A stretch of 64,000 nt of DNA from Coemansia sp. RSA 487 (taxonomy: Eukaryota > Kickxellomycota > Kickxellomycetes > Kickxellales > Kickxellaceae), in NCBI GenBank assembly GCA_027577595.1, contig JANBRJ010000007.1, positions 274,403-338,402 of the forward strand, read 5' to 3'. Both the position numbers and the translations under genes were made by a program. Below the pieces are notes generated by a model. The model did no database searches, had not been told where the DNA came from, and saw only the letters and a list, made by a program, of their open reading frames with translations. This document shows positions 30,947-39,242 of this stretch, piece by piece; the stretch's first letter is position 1, and each line of letters opens with the position of its first letter.

Positions 30947-31590
30947 TTAGTGTTCTGAGCGGCTATTCCCGGCCAGTTCAATGTAACATGTCTTCATCTT
31001 ACCTGGTGGATTCGTCTGTTGGCGTGGTGCGCTGGTGGATTCGGAATATCGGGTAATTTCGACATTATTGTTGAAAGCTGAGCCCTCGGATATGGCGATA
31101 ATGGAGGGTATCAGCATAAAGAACAGAAGCTGGAACATTGCGTAATGAAGCTTGTCAAGCGAATACTGAGCAGAATCTACAGCCACCAAAATGAGAAACA
31201 AAAACGAAGAAAATTTGAAGACAACGAGCACTTTAATAAAGGGAGGAGAGCACGTAGACTAGCATAATAGCATATATGCATGGGAAGAATGTGTCAATGC
31301 ATCAAAAGGCAAAAGGGGATGCAGGTTCAGTTCCAAAGAACCTACAAGCCTGTTTACCACTCTTTTTCTTCCTGAAAAGGTAAAATTAAAGCAAGGCTTG
31401 CTATTGTGAGAACAATCTGTGCAACCCAGCCCGAGCATTCAAGAGGAGGTTACGTACATTTGTTCAGTGTAGTAAGCAAGGGCAATGGCAGCAGCAGGGA
31501 CGCAGCAACCACGATTACTGCGCGCGACTCTGAGAAACTCGCCAGAACCTGACGCCCCCGCCGTTGGACAGTGACGTTCCTTGCATGCAT
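30947..31590 (-). CDS. Two-membrane-segment exons: either a small separate gene or the 5' end of the START gene
   Basis: Exon A 31590..31458 starts MHARNVTVQRRGRQVL and has a hydrophobic VIVVAASLLLPLPLL; its donor is GTACGT at 31457. Exon B 31176..31003 joins in frame via acceptor GCTGTAG and reads YSAQYSLDKLHYAMF, then LLFFMLIPSIIAIS. Exon B ends CCAG before GTAAGA at 31002. If unspliced there, the frame stops at 30947. If spliced to 30886 (after an ACTAAC branch-like site and a T-run), it continues in frame into the START protein: 472 residues total, all phases consistent. The two hydrophobic segments with short loop resemble small ER proteins of Vma21 size, but no family is recognised. Confidence 0.45.
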
Positions 31591-32180
31591 TTGTTTGAAG
31601 TTGATGTATAAGTCTACTGTTCCGACCAAAAGCTGCGTTCTAAAAGATGTTGTTGATATGAGCAAATGTTGTAAAAAATAAAAAGAAATAATAATGAGAA
31701 ACAAACGGAAATTGGAAAAGAGAAAAGAAAAGAAAGGCGACGCAGGCAAAACGACTGGGAAAGTTTAAAATAAAGAGGGAGGAAGAGCAATTTTAGAATA
31801 TTTTCAGAGGCACTTTGAATTTTGAAAGAAAAAATCTGGTGACTGAATATGCTCCATTCTATCAATTCCAATCCCAGGTGGACCTTTTTTTCCACGCAAT
31901 CCATTGCTTGGTTGGCCTGGACTTTTATTGCTTTCCTTTACTTTGTGGTTTATTTGGCAGCCAAGCAATGGATTGCACAGCAGGTCATTTGTGCGAAAAG
32001 GGGTCACATTTACGTGAGTTAATTCGGTTCTTTTTCACTTCTTTCACATGCACTGGCATACATTATACAGTCCAGCATGTACCCAAATGGGGAATACACG
32101 TATTAACCAAACTATATAGATCTGATTAGATGGTATAAATCAGGGCTCCAGAGATCCAAACAAAACAACATGCCTGCTGT
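31591..32180. other. Intergenic region with an inverted repeat
   Basis: 590 bases between the membrane exons and the 2-hydroxyacyl-CoA lyase 3' end. It contains a perfect 16-base inverted repeat (next feature). Short frames have no features. Confidence 0.4.
31896..31976. repeat. 16-base perfect inverted repeat, 49-base loop
   Basis: The arm GCAATCCATTGCTTGG at 31896-31911 is repeated as its exact reverse complement at 31961-31976. It can form a hairpin on either strand. It lies between the 3' end of the lyase gene and the exons upstream of the START gene. Confidence 0.85.
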
Positions 32181-33851
32181 TTACTTGCCAGCCATCCAAG
32201 CAAACTGCAGCTTCTGGTGGCCTCCCGGAGCAATCAAACAGTTGATTAGGGTCAGGCCGTTGTGGGCCAGTGCCTCATTGACGGCATCCCCCAGCTCCGC
32301 CGGCGTCTTGACAAGCCGACCCCTGGCGCCAACAGCCTCAGCAATCAGCTCGTAGCGCACATCTGGGGTAAGCGCAGTGGACGGCAACCGGCCCTGGCGC
32401 TCAAGCTCATCATACTCGCTCTTGTCCAGGCCAAAGTAAATACCGTTGTTGTTGATAACGATGACTACCAGCGGCAGGCGCGCACGCACCGCGGTCTCCA
32501 GCTCCATTGCACTGAATCCAAACGCCGAGTCCCCGACGATGGCCACGACGCGACTATCAGGGTAGTGCAACTGCGCGGCAACGGCAAAGCCCATACCAAC
32601 ACCCATGTTCGCATAGGTCGCACAGTCCAGACGCCTCCGAGGTTCCTGGAAGTCATACACGGTACGGGCGATGTCCATGGTGTTTGCGCCCTCGCTTACA
32701 AGCACAACGTCCGCAGGCAGTCGCTGCTTGATCTCGTAAAACGCGCGGTGATACGTCATCGGCAATGCGTCGCTATGGTACTTGGCAACCTGCTTGGCTC
32801 CGTTGGTGCGCGCATTCTCAAATAGCCCCATGACAAAGGGCGTGGATTCCGGGCCTGGGGTATAAGGGCCTTGGATTGCGTCGGTCAGCTGCTGCAGGAC
32901 AAGCGGCAAATGGCCTTGCAGGGCAACGTCAATGGATACGTTGACGCCCATTTCCTCGGGACACACATCGACTTGGATGATGCGGGCATCGGGGTTGAAG
33001 CGGCGTCCAAAATGCAGAATCCAGTTGACACGTGCGCCCAGCAGAAGCACCACATCGGAGCCCTTCAGCGCATTGGTCCGTGCGCTAGACACATTCATCG
33101 GGTGATTGTCAGGGACCACACCCTTTGCCATCGGCGTCGGCAGGAACGGTGCACGATACTTGTCGACAAACGCACGCACCTGCTCCTCGGCCCTTGCATA
33201 CGACGCGCCCTTTCCAACGATAATCAACGGGCTCTGTGCGTCTGCCAAGATGCGCGCCGCCTCGTGTATGTCGGCCGGATTTGCCTGCGCATAGGTGTGC
33301 TTGAACCGCGGTGCACGTACAAGTTCTGTTTCGGGCACCGAACCCTGGATATAGTCGGCTGGCAAATCGATGTAAGCAGCACCTGGGCGGCCAGCCACGG
33401 CATACGTAAAGGCGCGCTCGACGGTGGCCGGGATCTGCGCAATAGTAGGCGGTCTTGCCGAGTATTTAGTATAAGGTCTACACATCTCGACTTGCAGCGC
33501 CTCTTGGAACGCGCCAGCACCCTCAAGGCTTGTTTCGCATGCACCCCCTATTAGCACCAGGGGCCATGTGTTGACTTGCGAGTTGACTACGCCAGCCAGA
33601 GCATGCACTACGCCGGGCCCCGACACAACTAGGCAGACGCCGGGCTTCTGGTTCAGGTACCCCCATGCGGACGCTGCGTAGCTGCACGACTGCTCGTTGC
33701 GGAAGCTGACAAACCGTATCCCCTCCGCTTGGATCGCCTCGGCTACCTCGACCACTGGAATTCCTACTATCCCAAACACCACCTCAACGCCCTGCTGCTT
33801 AAGCGCACGAGCAAGGGTCTGGGCGCCTGTGCACTTTCTATCGGTTGCCAT
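32181..33851 (-). CDS. HACL1: 2-hydroxyacyl-CoA lyase / oxalyl-CoA decarboxylase-type ThDP enzyme
   Basis: The ATG at 33851 (MATDRKCTGA) is preferred; the frame extends to 33917 only through leader-like sequence. It has 556 residues. The N-terminal pyrimidine-binding domain has the catalytic Glu in SFRNEQSCSYAA (Glu53) and VVSGPGVVHALAG. The middle nucleotide-binding-like domain has LLGARVNWILHFG. The C-terminal ThDP motif starts GDSAFGFSAMELETAV and ends NNNG (about 440-468). The INNNGIYFGLD and NMGVGMGFA segments favour the HACL/oxalyl-CoA decarboxylase subgroup over acetolactate synthase. Relatives cleave 2-hydroxyacyl-CoA in alpha-oxidation, usually in peroxisomes, or decarboxylate oxalyl-CoA. 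It ends AWMAGK, not a standard SKL-type signal. Confidence 0.88.
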   Translation of the reverse strand: MATDRKCTGAQTLARALKQQGVEVVFGIVGIPVVEVAEAIQAEGIRFVSFRNEQSCSYAASAWGYLNQKPGVCLVVSGPGVVHALAGVVNSQVNTWPLVLIGGACETSLEGAGAFQEALQVEMCRPYTKYSARPPTIAQIPATVERAFTYAVAGRPGAAYIDLPADYIQGSVPETELVRAPRFKHTYAQANPADIHEAARILADAQSPLIIVGKGASYARAEEQVRAFVDKYRAPFLPTPMAKGVVPDNHPMNVSSARTNALKGSDVVLLLGARVNWILHFGRRFNPDARIIQVDVCPEEMGVNVSIDVALQGHLPLVLQQLTDAIQGPYTPGPESTPFVMGLFENARTNGAKQVAKYHSDALPMTYHRAFYEIKQRLPADVVLVSEGANTMDIARTVYDFQEPRRRLDCATYANMGVGMGFAVAAQLHYPDSRVVAIVGDSAFGFSAMELETAVRARLPLVVIVINNNGIYFGLDKSEYDELERQGRLPSTALTPDVRYELIAEAVGARGRLVKTPAELGDAVNEALAHNGLTLINCLIAPGGHQKLQFAWMAGK

Positions 33852-34166
33852 TATGTGTGTGCTTGCTAGAATAAGGTGTTTCTTTAGTATTGTGTAAATA
33901 ATGATGAATAAAAGCACTTAGAGAGAGAAAGCCGGAGAAGAAACTCTGGGATGTGGGGAGGCTTTTTAAAAGCGTAGTACAGCCTCAGTAAACAGCAAGT
34001 ATCGTGGTGGAATTCCGGCGGAACCATGCATGATTTGCGGAGATTATTGCAACTCACCATTTCTGAAGAGCATCGCGTCATCTGCAATTGAAATAAGCTC
34101 AAAGTAAACAAGGGGTTACTTTGTTGTTGAAGAGAGTTAAAGAAAAATAAATAGAGGCTTTTTTTA
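33852..34166. other. Intergenic, lyase promoter and GUT2 3' flank
   Basis: 315 bases between two minus-strand genes. No gene is seen. A/T-rich runs near 34080-34165 fit the GUT2 3' untranslated region. Confidence 0.4.
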
Positions 34167-36533
34167 CTAGACGCTGCCGCCGCTGCGGTGGGTGGGGATC
34201 TGGTTGAGCTTGAGGTTTTCCTTGGGCAAGCGACCCTTGGCTTGGAAGGATTCCTTGATCTCGGCAAGGACATTAAACATCTGCTCAAACTCGACGGTGC
34301 CAGCAGGATCAGCGTGGTTGATATTTGCCTCCTTCAGATACGGATCAAGACCGCCAGCGGGGACTGGGACCTTGATGGACTCAAAGAACGGGCGGATATC
34401 CTTAACCTCGATGTGGCCGTCGCCATGTACATCAAACTCCGAGAATGCCGACAAGATAGCACCGATCTCCTCGGCAGAGAACACGCCGCGACGGTAGTAC
34501 GACGCAGGGTCCAGGAAGTCCAGACTGCCTGTTGTGCGCAAGTTGACGTAGCCGTTGCGGTGCTGGTTCGCAGGAGCTCCCTTCTTTGCCTTGCTGTCTT
34601 CCTCCTCCTGGATAATCGAGTCTGGAAGCCCCATGGTTGTCAGGTACTCCAGGGCCTTGCGGCGCTCTGCACGCTTGCGCGATTCGTCCCAGCCGAGCTC
34701 GGCAGCCATGATGCCGACGATCTTGGGAATCGACTCACGCGCTGCTTGGGCGTCCAGGAACGCCAGTCTCAGGCGTCTGCCGATGACGTCAACTATCGAC
34801 AGTGCGTACTCGTACTGCACAGCATACCGTACCTCAGCGTCGATGAACGGATACAGTGGGTGGATGCGTTCGCCCAGCGACGGGAACTGCGCGCCCTTGT
34901 GGTCGCCTAGCGCACACACGGCCCATGCGCGGTCGCCGTAGTTGTGCGACAAATGCCTGGCCACTTCCAGATCGACGCCAAAGTTCTGTACAAGCTTGAT
35001 GAACATGGTGTCAGACCATGCATGCGATCCGATCAGTCGCACACTCTCGGTCTGGCAGTCCCGCAGGGGCTGCAGCGAAAACGCGTCGATCGCCTTGTCG
35101 ATGGTCTCCTTGGCCATCTCGCGATACGTGGTCCATTTGCCACCGGCTATCGTGATCAGCCCAGAGTCCGACGTGTGGATCATGTGGTTGCGCACCAGAT
35201 CCTTGGTGTTCTTTGCCTTTGGATCGCGCACAAGCGGACGGATGCCGGACCATGCAGCCAAGACGTCGCCGCGACGGATCTTGACATCAGGCGACAGGAA
35301 GCGCCGGATCTCCGACAGAATCCACTCGATTTCCTTCTCGGACGGCTTGGGGTTTGCCTCGACCTGGCACAGCGTGTCGGTGGTGCCGGCAACAACACCA
35401 CCCTCCCACGGAAGGAAGAACACGACGCGTCCGTCGGTGGTGGCCGGGTCAAGCATACCCATATTCTTGGGGCTGAAGTACGAGGGCAGCACAAGGTGCA
35501 CGCCGGAGCTGGGCGCAACAATGTCGGACATTCCGGGCTCGTCCATCTTGAGAATGGCATCCGAGAACGGACCCGTTGCATTGATGACGCCCTTGGCCTT
35601 GACCGCCCACTCCTCGCCGGTCTCGTTGTCGCGCATCATTGCGCCGCGCACACTCTCCTTGCCAGTTTCTTCGTCCTTTTCCTTGATCAGCGACGTCACC
35701 TCTACGTGGTTGGCAACAACGGCGCCGTGCGCTGCAGCCGTCACCGCCAGCGCAGAGTTCATACGTGCGTCGTTGTGCTGGCCGTCAAAGTACACAAGCG
35801 ATCCAACAAGGTTCTCTGCACGGAGCATTGGAAAGCTCTCGAGCGTCTTGGAGCGACCCATGATGTAGCTGCTGCTTATCCCCTGCTTGCCAGCCAGCAG
35901 ATCGTACATTTTGCAGCCAATCCAAAAGTACGGCAATTGCCACCACGTGTACACGGGGAGCAAGATAGGCAGCTCGTTACTCAAGTACGGAGCAATGTTA
36001 AGGAAGGTTTTGCGCTCGTGAAGGGCCTCACGCACCATCTTCCACTGCTCGTAGTCCAGCCCCATAATTGCCTTTTGTAAGTAGCGCACGCCGCCGTGCA
36101 CCAGCTTGGTCGACTTGGACGAAGTACCAGATGCAAAGTCGTCGCGCTCCACCATCGCTACCTTGAGGCCGCGGGTTGCCGCATCCAGCGTGCACCCGGC
36201 TCCCGTGGCACCGCCACCGATCACAAGGAGATCGAACTCGCGCTCCTGTGCTGTCTTGGAGTCTGCGCCGTCGCGTGCAAGCCCCTTGAGATCGTTGATC
36301 ATTTCCTGACGCTTCGGCGGCGTCCAGAACGCGTGCGGCCGCATTCCTGGCGGAGTCGGCGTTTCGAGTGGGTCTGCGTAGTGCATCGATGACTGCGGGT
36401 ACAGGCTGGCTATGCTAAGCGATTTTCCCATGCGCTTCTGGTAGTACGAGTAGCCCGCGCACGAAAGTCCGGCAGCGGCTGTCCCCGCAACACCGTATCT
36501 TAGCGCCTTCTTTGCAATGTGCTGGCGCCACAT
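34167..36533 (-). CDS. GUT2: Mitochondrial FAD-dependent glycerol-3-phosphate dehydrogenase with EF-hand region
   Basis: The protein has 788 residues. The N-terminus is basic with a hydrophobic segment (about 15-31), typical of an inner-membrane presequence or anchor. FAD binding is shown by LLVIGGGATGAGCTLD (about 102), followed by GLKVAMVERDDFASGTSSKS and LVHGGVRYLQKA. GPFSDAILKM and IAGGKWTTYREMA are further hallmarks. The C-terminal about 100 residues add an EF-hand loop, DVHGDGHIEVKD (about 700), and a degenerate second one. Thus it has the animal GPD2-like calcium-sensing layout, which the short budding-yeast Gut2 lacks as I recall. It oxidises glycerol-3-phosphate to DHAP and passes electrons to ubiquinone on the outer face of the inner membrane. 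Confidence 0.95.
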   Translation of the reverse strand: MWRQHIAKKALRYGVAGTAAAGLSCAGYSYYQKRMGKSLSIASLYPQSSMHYADPLETPTPPGMRPHAFWTPPKRQEMINDLKGLARDGADSKTAQEREFDLLVIGGGATGAGCTLDAATRGLKVAMVERDDFASGTSSKSTKLVHGGVRYLQKAIMGLDYEQWKMVREALHERKTFLNIAPYLSNELPILLPVYTWWQLPYFWIGCKMYDLLAGKQGISSSYIMGRSKTLESFPMLRAENLVGSLVYFDGQHNDARMNSALAVTAAAHGAVVANHVEVTSLIKEKDEETGKESVRGAMMRDNETGEEWAVKAKGVINATGPFSDAILKMDEPGMSDIVAPSSGVHLVLPSYFSPKNMGMLDPATTDGRVVFFLPWEGGVVAGTTDTLCQVEANPKPSEKEIEWILSEIRRFLSPDVKIRRGDVLAAWSGIRPLVRDPKAKNTKDLVRNHMIHTSDSGLITIAGGKWTTYREMAKETIDKAIDAFSLQPLRDCQTESVRLIGSHAWSDTMFIKLVQNFGVDLEVARHLSHNYGDRAWAVCALGDHKGAQFPSLGERIHPLYPFIDAEVRYAVQYEYALSIVDVIGRRLRLAFLDAQAARESIPKIVGIMAAELGWDESRKRAERRKALEYLTTMGLPDSIIQEEEDSKAKKGAPANQHRNGYVNLRTTGSLDFLDPASYYRRGVFSAEEIGAILSAFSEFDVHGDGHIEVKDIRPFFESIKVPVPAGGLDPYLKEANINHADPAGTVEFEQMFNVLAEIKESFQAKGRLPKENLKLNQIPTHRSGGSV

Positions 36534-38276
36534 GGCTTACTTTTCTCAGTTACTTGATCTGGTTAGCAAATGCTGAAGATAAGCGTGGAGGTTAAAAAGG
36601 CCTTTTTGGCAGATCTGGGCTCTAAAAAAGCAGTAGATATAAAAGCGAAGCCAAACAATCAGCGAGAGAGGGGAAGGCCCTTTGTTTCTGAGAAGAGACA
36701 ATAGAACTGACAAAGATGATAGTAAAAGCTACACCCCCACAAAATAAAATAATTGCTAAAACGACGAGGAGAGGAGAGAAGAATGTATCGGACGAAATAT
36801 TAAAAAAGGACAAATATCTCTTGTCTTTCAGGATATAGGAGGACAGGTCGTGACTTGCGCAGAAAGAATAATTAGAGAGGAAGTGCGGAAAGAATAATTG
36901 CAATAATAGATAGGCAGACTATTTTAAACGTTTTAGAAAGGAAAGCCTCAAATATTCGGCCGAACGAGAAACGGCAAACAAAATGCTTCTTTCTTTTCCC
37001 CCATTCTCACTCAGGCTCTGGAACTTTTTTTTCCTTTGCCCGATTTATACACACACACGAGCTTCCTGTAGTTGCACATGCCGTCGTGTGTATGCAGAAA
37101 GCGCTTGGCCCAGATTTCACCGTCTTCATGCTGTGCGTTCTTTGTTCACCTATTTCCAAACTGGGCAATTGCTGCTTCTTCCGCGGCCTTGTCCGTCCAA
37201 CCAATTCCTTTAAACTGATGGTTGTCTCTTTTCCGCACGTTTCCTCCCTTGCAAAACGCCCTTTATTTATATCCGCACTCTCCTATTATCTCTTAATGGC
37301 CCAACCTCCACGCCACGCACATACATTTCATTAAAGCTTATTCTGCAAGACAGAGTGAGGAGGGGCACAGAGATACGCAATGCAAATGACCTTTTTGCAT
37401 TTCTTGGGTTGTGTCTGTGCGTATATTCTGTAACCTGTAACCTGTATCTCGGATCTCATATTTCAAAGATAGTTTTTCTGCCTTTATCGATGCTACTGCA
37501 TCATCATCGATGGCATGAGCGGTCTTTATTTCAAATATTTAGAGGATGATCGGGAACAGTCTGGCGAATTAGAACTCTCCAAGTCTGTGCGCTTTCGTTA
37601 CACGCGATGTCAATCTCTGTTAATTGTCTGTTGAATCCGTGCGTCATGTTCGTTTTTGTCTTGCGCAGAAATGATTTGGCACAAAATGCTCACTCATTCA
37701 CAAATCTTAAAGTCCACGGATCAACTGAACAATGGGCGGAAATAAGGAGGCTAAAAGAGAGGCTGTGTAATCCCTCATTTTAAAACTCGCACAATTTGTC
37801 TTTTGGGCTAGACAAATGGACGGATAAGATGTAAAGAGGGGATTGCTGGTCTGTGGGTAGTCTAATCGGGTCTTACCAATTCCAAAGCATCATCGCTTTA
37901 TCGAGCAAAAGCAAGAAACAACGTCCCATTTGTAATACATGTGCTGATCCGCGGCAAAAACTGTGGTGCTTTGAATGATGGCAGTATTTTTTGTGCTGAG
38001 CACAAGAAAAAAAACAGAATACGGGAGTGCGGAATTAGCAATCGATTAAATCAGGATCAAGCGACTGACAATAATCAGTCAACTTTTTTTTTGGACCTCA
38101 CTGTAACACACGGAACTGCGATCGGCTCTACTGCTGTGCTATCTCCTTTTCTCTTTTATTTATTAAATTTAGATAGAACGTTTAATATATTTATTCATTT
38201 ATATAGCCTCAGAAAAAGTGTACTTGTATATACAGCCCTTTTGAATTTGCACTAAAACAAAGCGAAGTGAAGAAAA
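36534..38276. other. Long intergenic region between divergent genes, no gene seen
   Basis: About 1.74 kb between GUT2 (minus) and TIM22 (plus), so it holds both promoters. Frames are all under 105 codons and featureless. The stretch at 38150-38276 is AT-rich with TTTATTTATT-like runs before the TIM22 ATG. No RNA gene was noticed. Confidence 0.4.
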
Positions 38277-38732
38277 ATGTCCAACCCATTCACACGCCCG
38301 CCAACACAGAACGAGCGGGACGCAGCTTCAAAGGTGATGGACTCGTGTGCGGTCAAGACAGCGTTCAGCGGTGCCGCGGGCTACGGTATCGGCGCAGTAT
38401 TCGGGCTGGTCCTCTCGGGAATAGAGTTTTCGTCGCCGGTCGACACATCCACATCGACCAAGCAGCAGATCAAGACGGTGTTCAAGGACATGGGGAACAA
38501 GAGCTTGTCATCGGCCAAGAACTTTGCGATTATGGCCGCAATCTATTCGGGCTCCGAGTGCATGATCGAGAGCTATCGGGCGCGCAATGATATCTACAAC
38601 AGCGTGGCTGCTGGCTGCATCACCGGAGGAACGCTGGCGGTGCGCACGGGGCCACGCGGAATGGCCGCCGGATGCGCGGGCTTTGCGGCCTTCTCGGCAG
38701 CCATCGATTGGTACATGCACAAGGACGACTAA
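38277..38732 (+). CDS. TIM22: Mitochondrial carrier translocase subunit Tim22
   Basis: The protein has 151 residues. The Tim17/22/23 fold is visible: a Cys-containing first segment (VMDSCAVKTAFSGAAGYGIG), a hydrophobic GAVFGLVLSGIEF, an intermembrane loop, AKNFAIMAAIYSGSECMIES, then the signature NSVAAGCITGGTLAVR (about 106-122) and AAGCAGFAAFSAAIDWYM. The Gly-rich GCITGG segment and Cys pairs (disulfide-linked in yeast Tim22) are present. Tim22 forms the inner-membrane channel that inserts metabolite carriers. The length suits the short fungal form. Confidence 0.93.
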   Translation: MSNPFTRPPTQNERDAASKVMDSCAVKTAFSGAAGYGIGAVFGLVLSGIEFSSPVDTSTSTKQQIKTVFKDMGNKSLSSAKNFAIMAAIYSGSECMIESYRARNDIYNSVAAGCITGGTLAVRTGPRGMAAGCAGFAAFSAAIDWYMHKDD

Positions 38733-39242
38733 GATCTGTTTAATAAACTCAATTTTGCTGTATCTTTTTAGCTGTTAGCTACGCAAGAAACGTCGCAATG
38801 TGTCGAAAGAAGTGGTGCCTTGGTTGGGCAGATCAGTGTGTTTGCCATCAGAGAGAAATAACGTCATTTATGCATAATTATAATTGCTCGTACCGTGCTT
38901 TAATGTTTCTGCCAGACGGCCTTTTTCTTTATTTTTAGCAGATGTACATCCGCTTATTTTTCTACAATTTTGGCCAGAGATTTTCGTGCTTGGGATTTTC
39001 TCTCCCTTAATTTTGTCCCTTCATCTGCCTTTTTCCAGCCAGCCGATGGTTTTTGTACTTGTGGAAGAAGCGCACCTATTTGTTTAGTTTTTTCTTCCCT
39101 CTCTTTTCTTGCAAACACATCCTTCTCTATTTTTCATTTTTGCGTTTGTGCTTTACGTGTCTCTCTTTTAATCTAATCAACACGGAAGCAATTCACGTTC
39201 AAAACCGTCTTCTGCCACCACGCAACCGAACAGCTCTTTAGA
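38733..39242. other. Intergenic, promoter side of PKC1
   Basis: 510 bases, T- and pyrimidine-rich on the plus strand (TTTTCTTCCCTCTCTTTTC near 39090), consistent with a fungal promoter and leader for PKC1. No gene is seen. Confidence 0.4.

Noticed and set aside
34944-36080. 378-residue frame on the plus strand antisense to GUT2
   Set aside because: It lies wholly inside a clear GUT2 coding region, has no family motif, and results from third-codon bias of the real gene. The same applies to 34942-35868.
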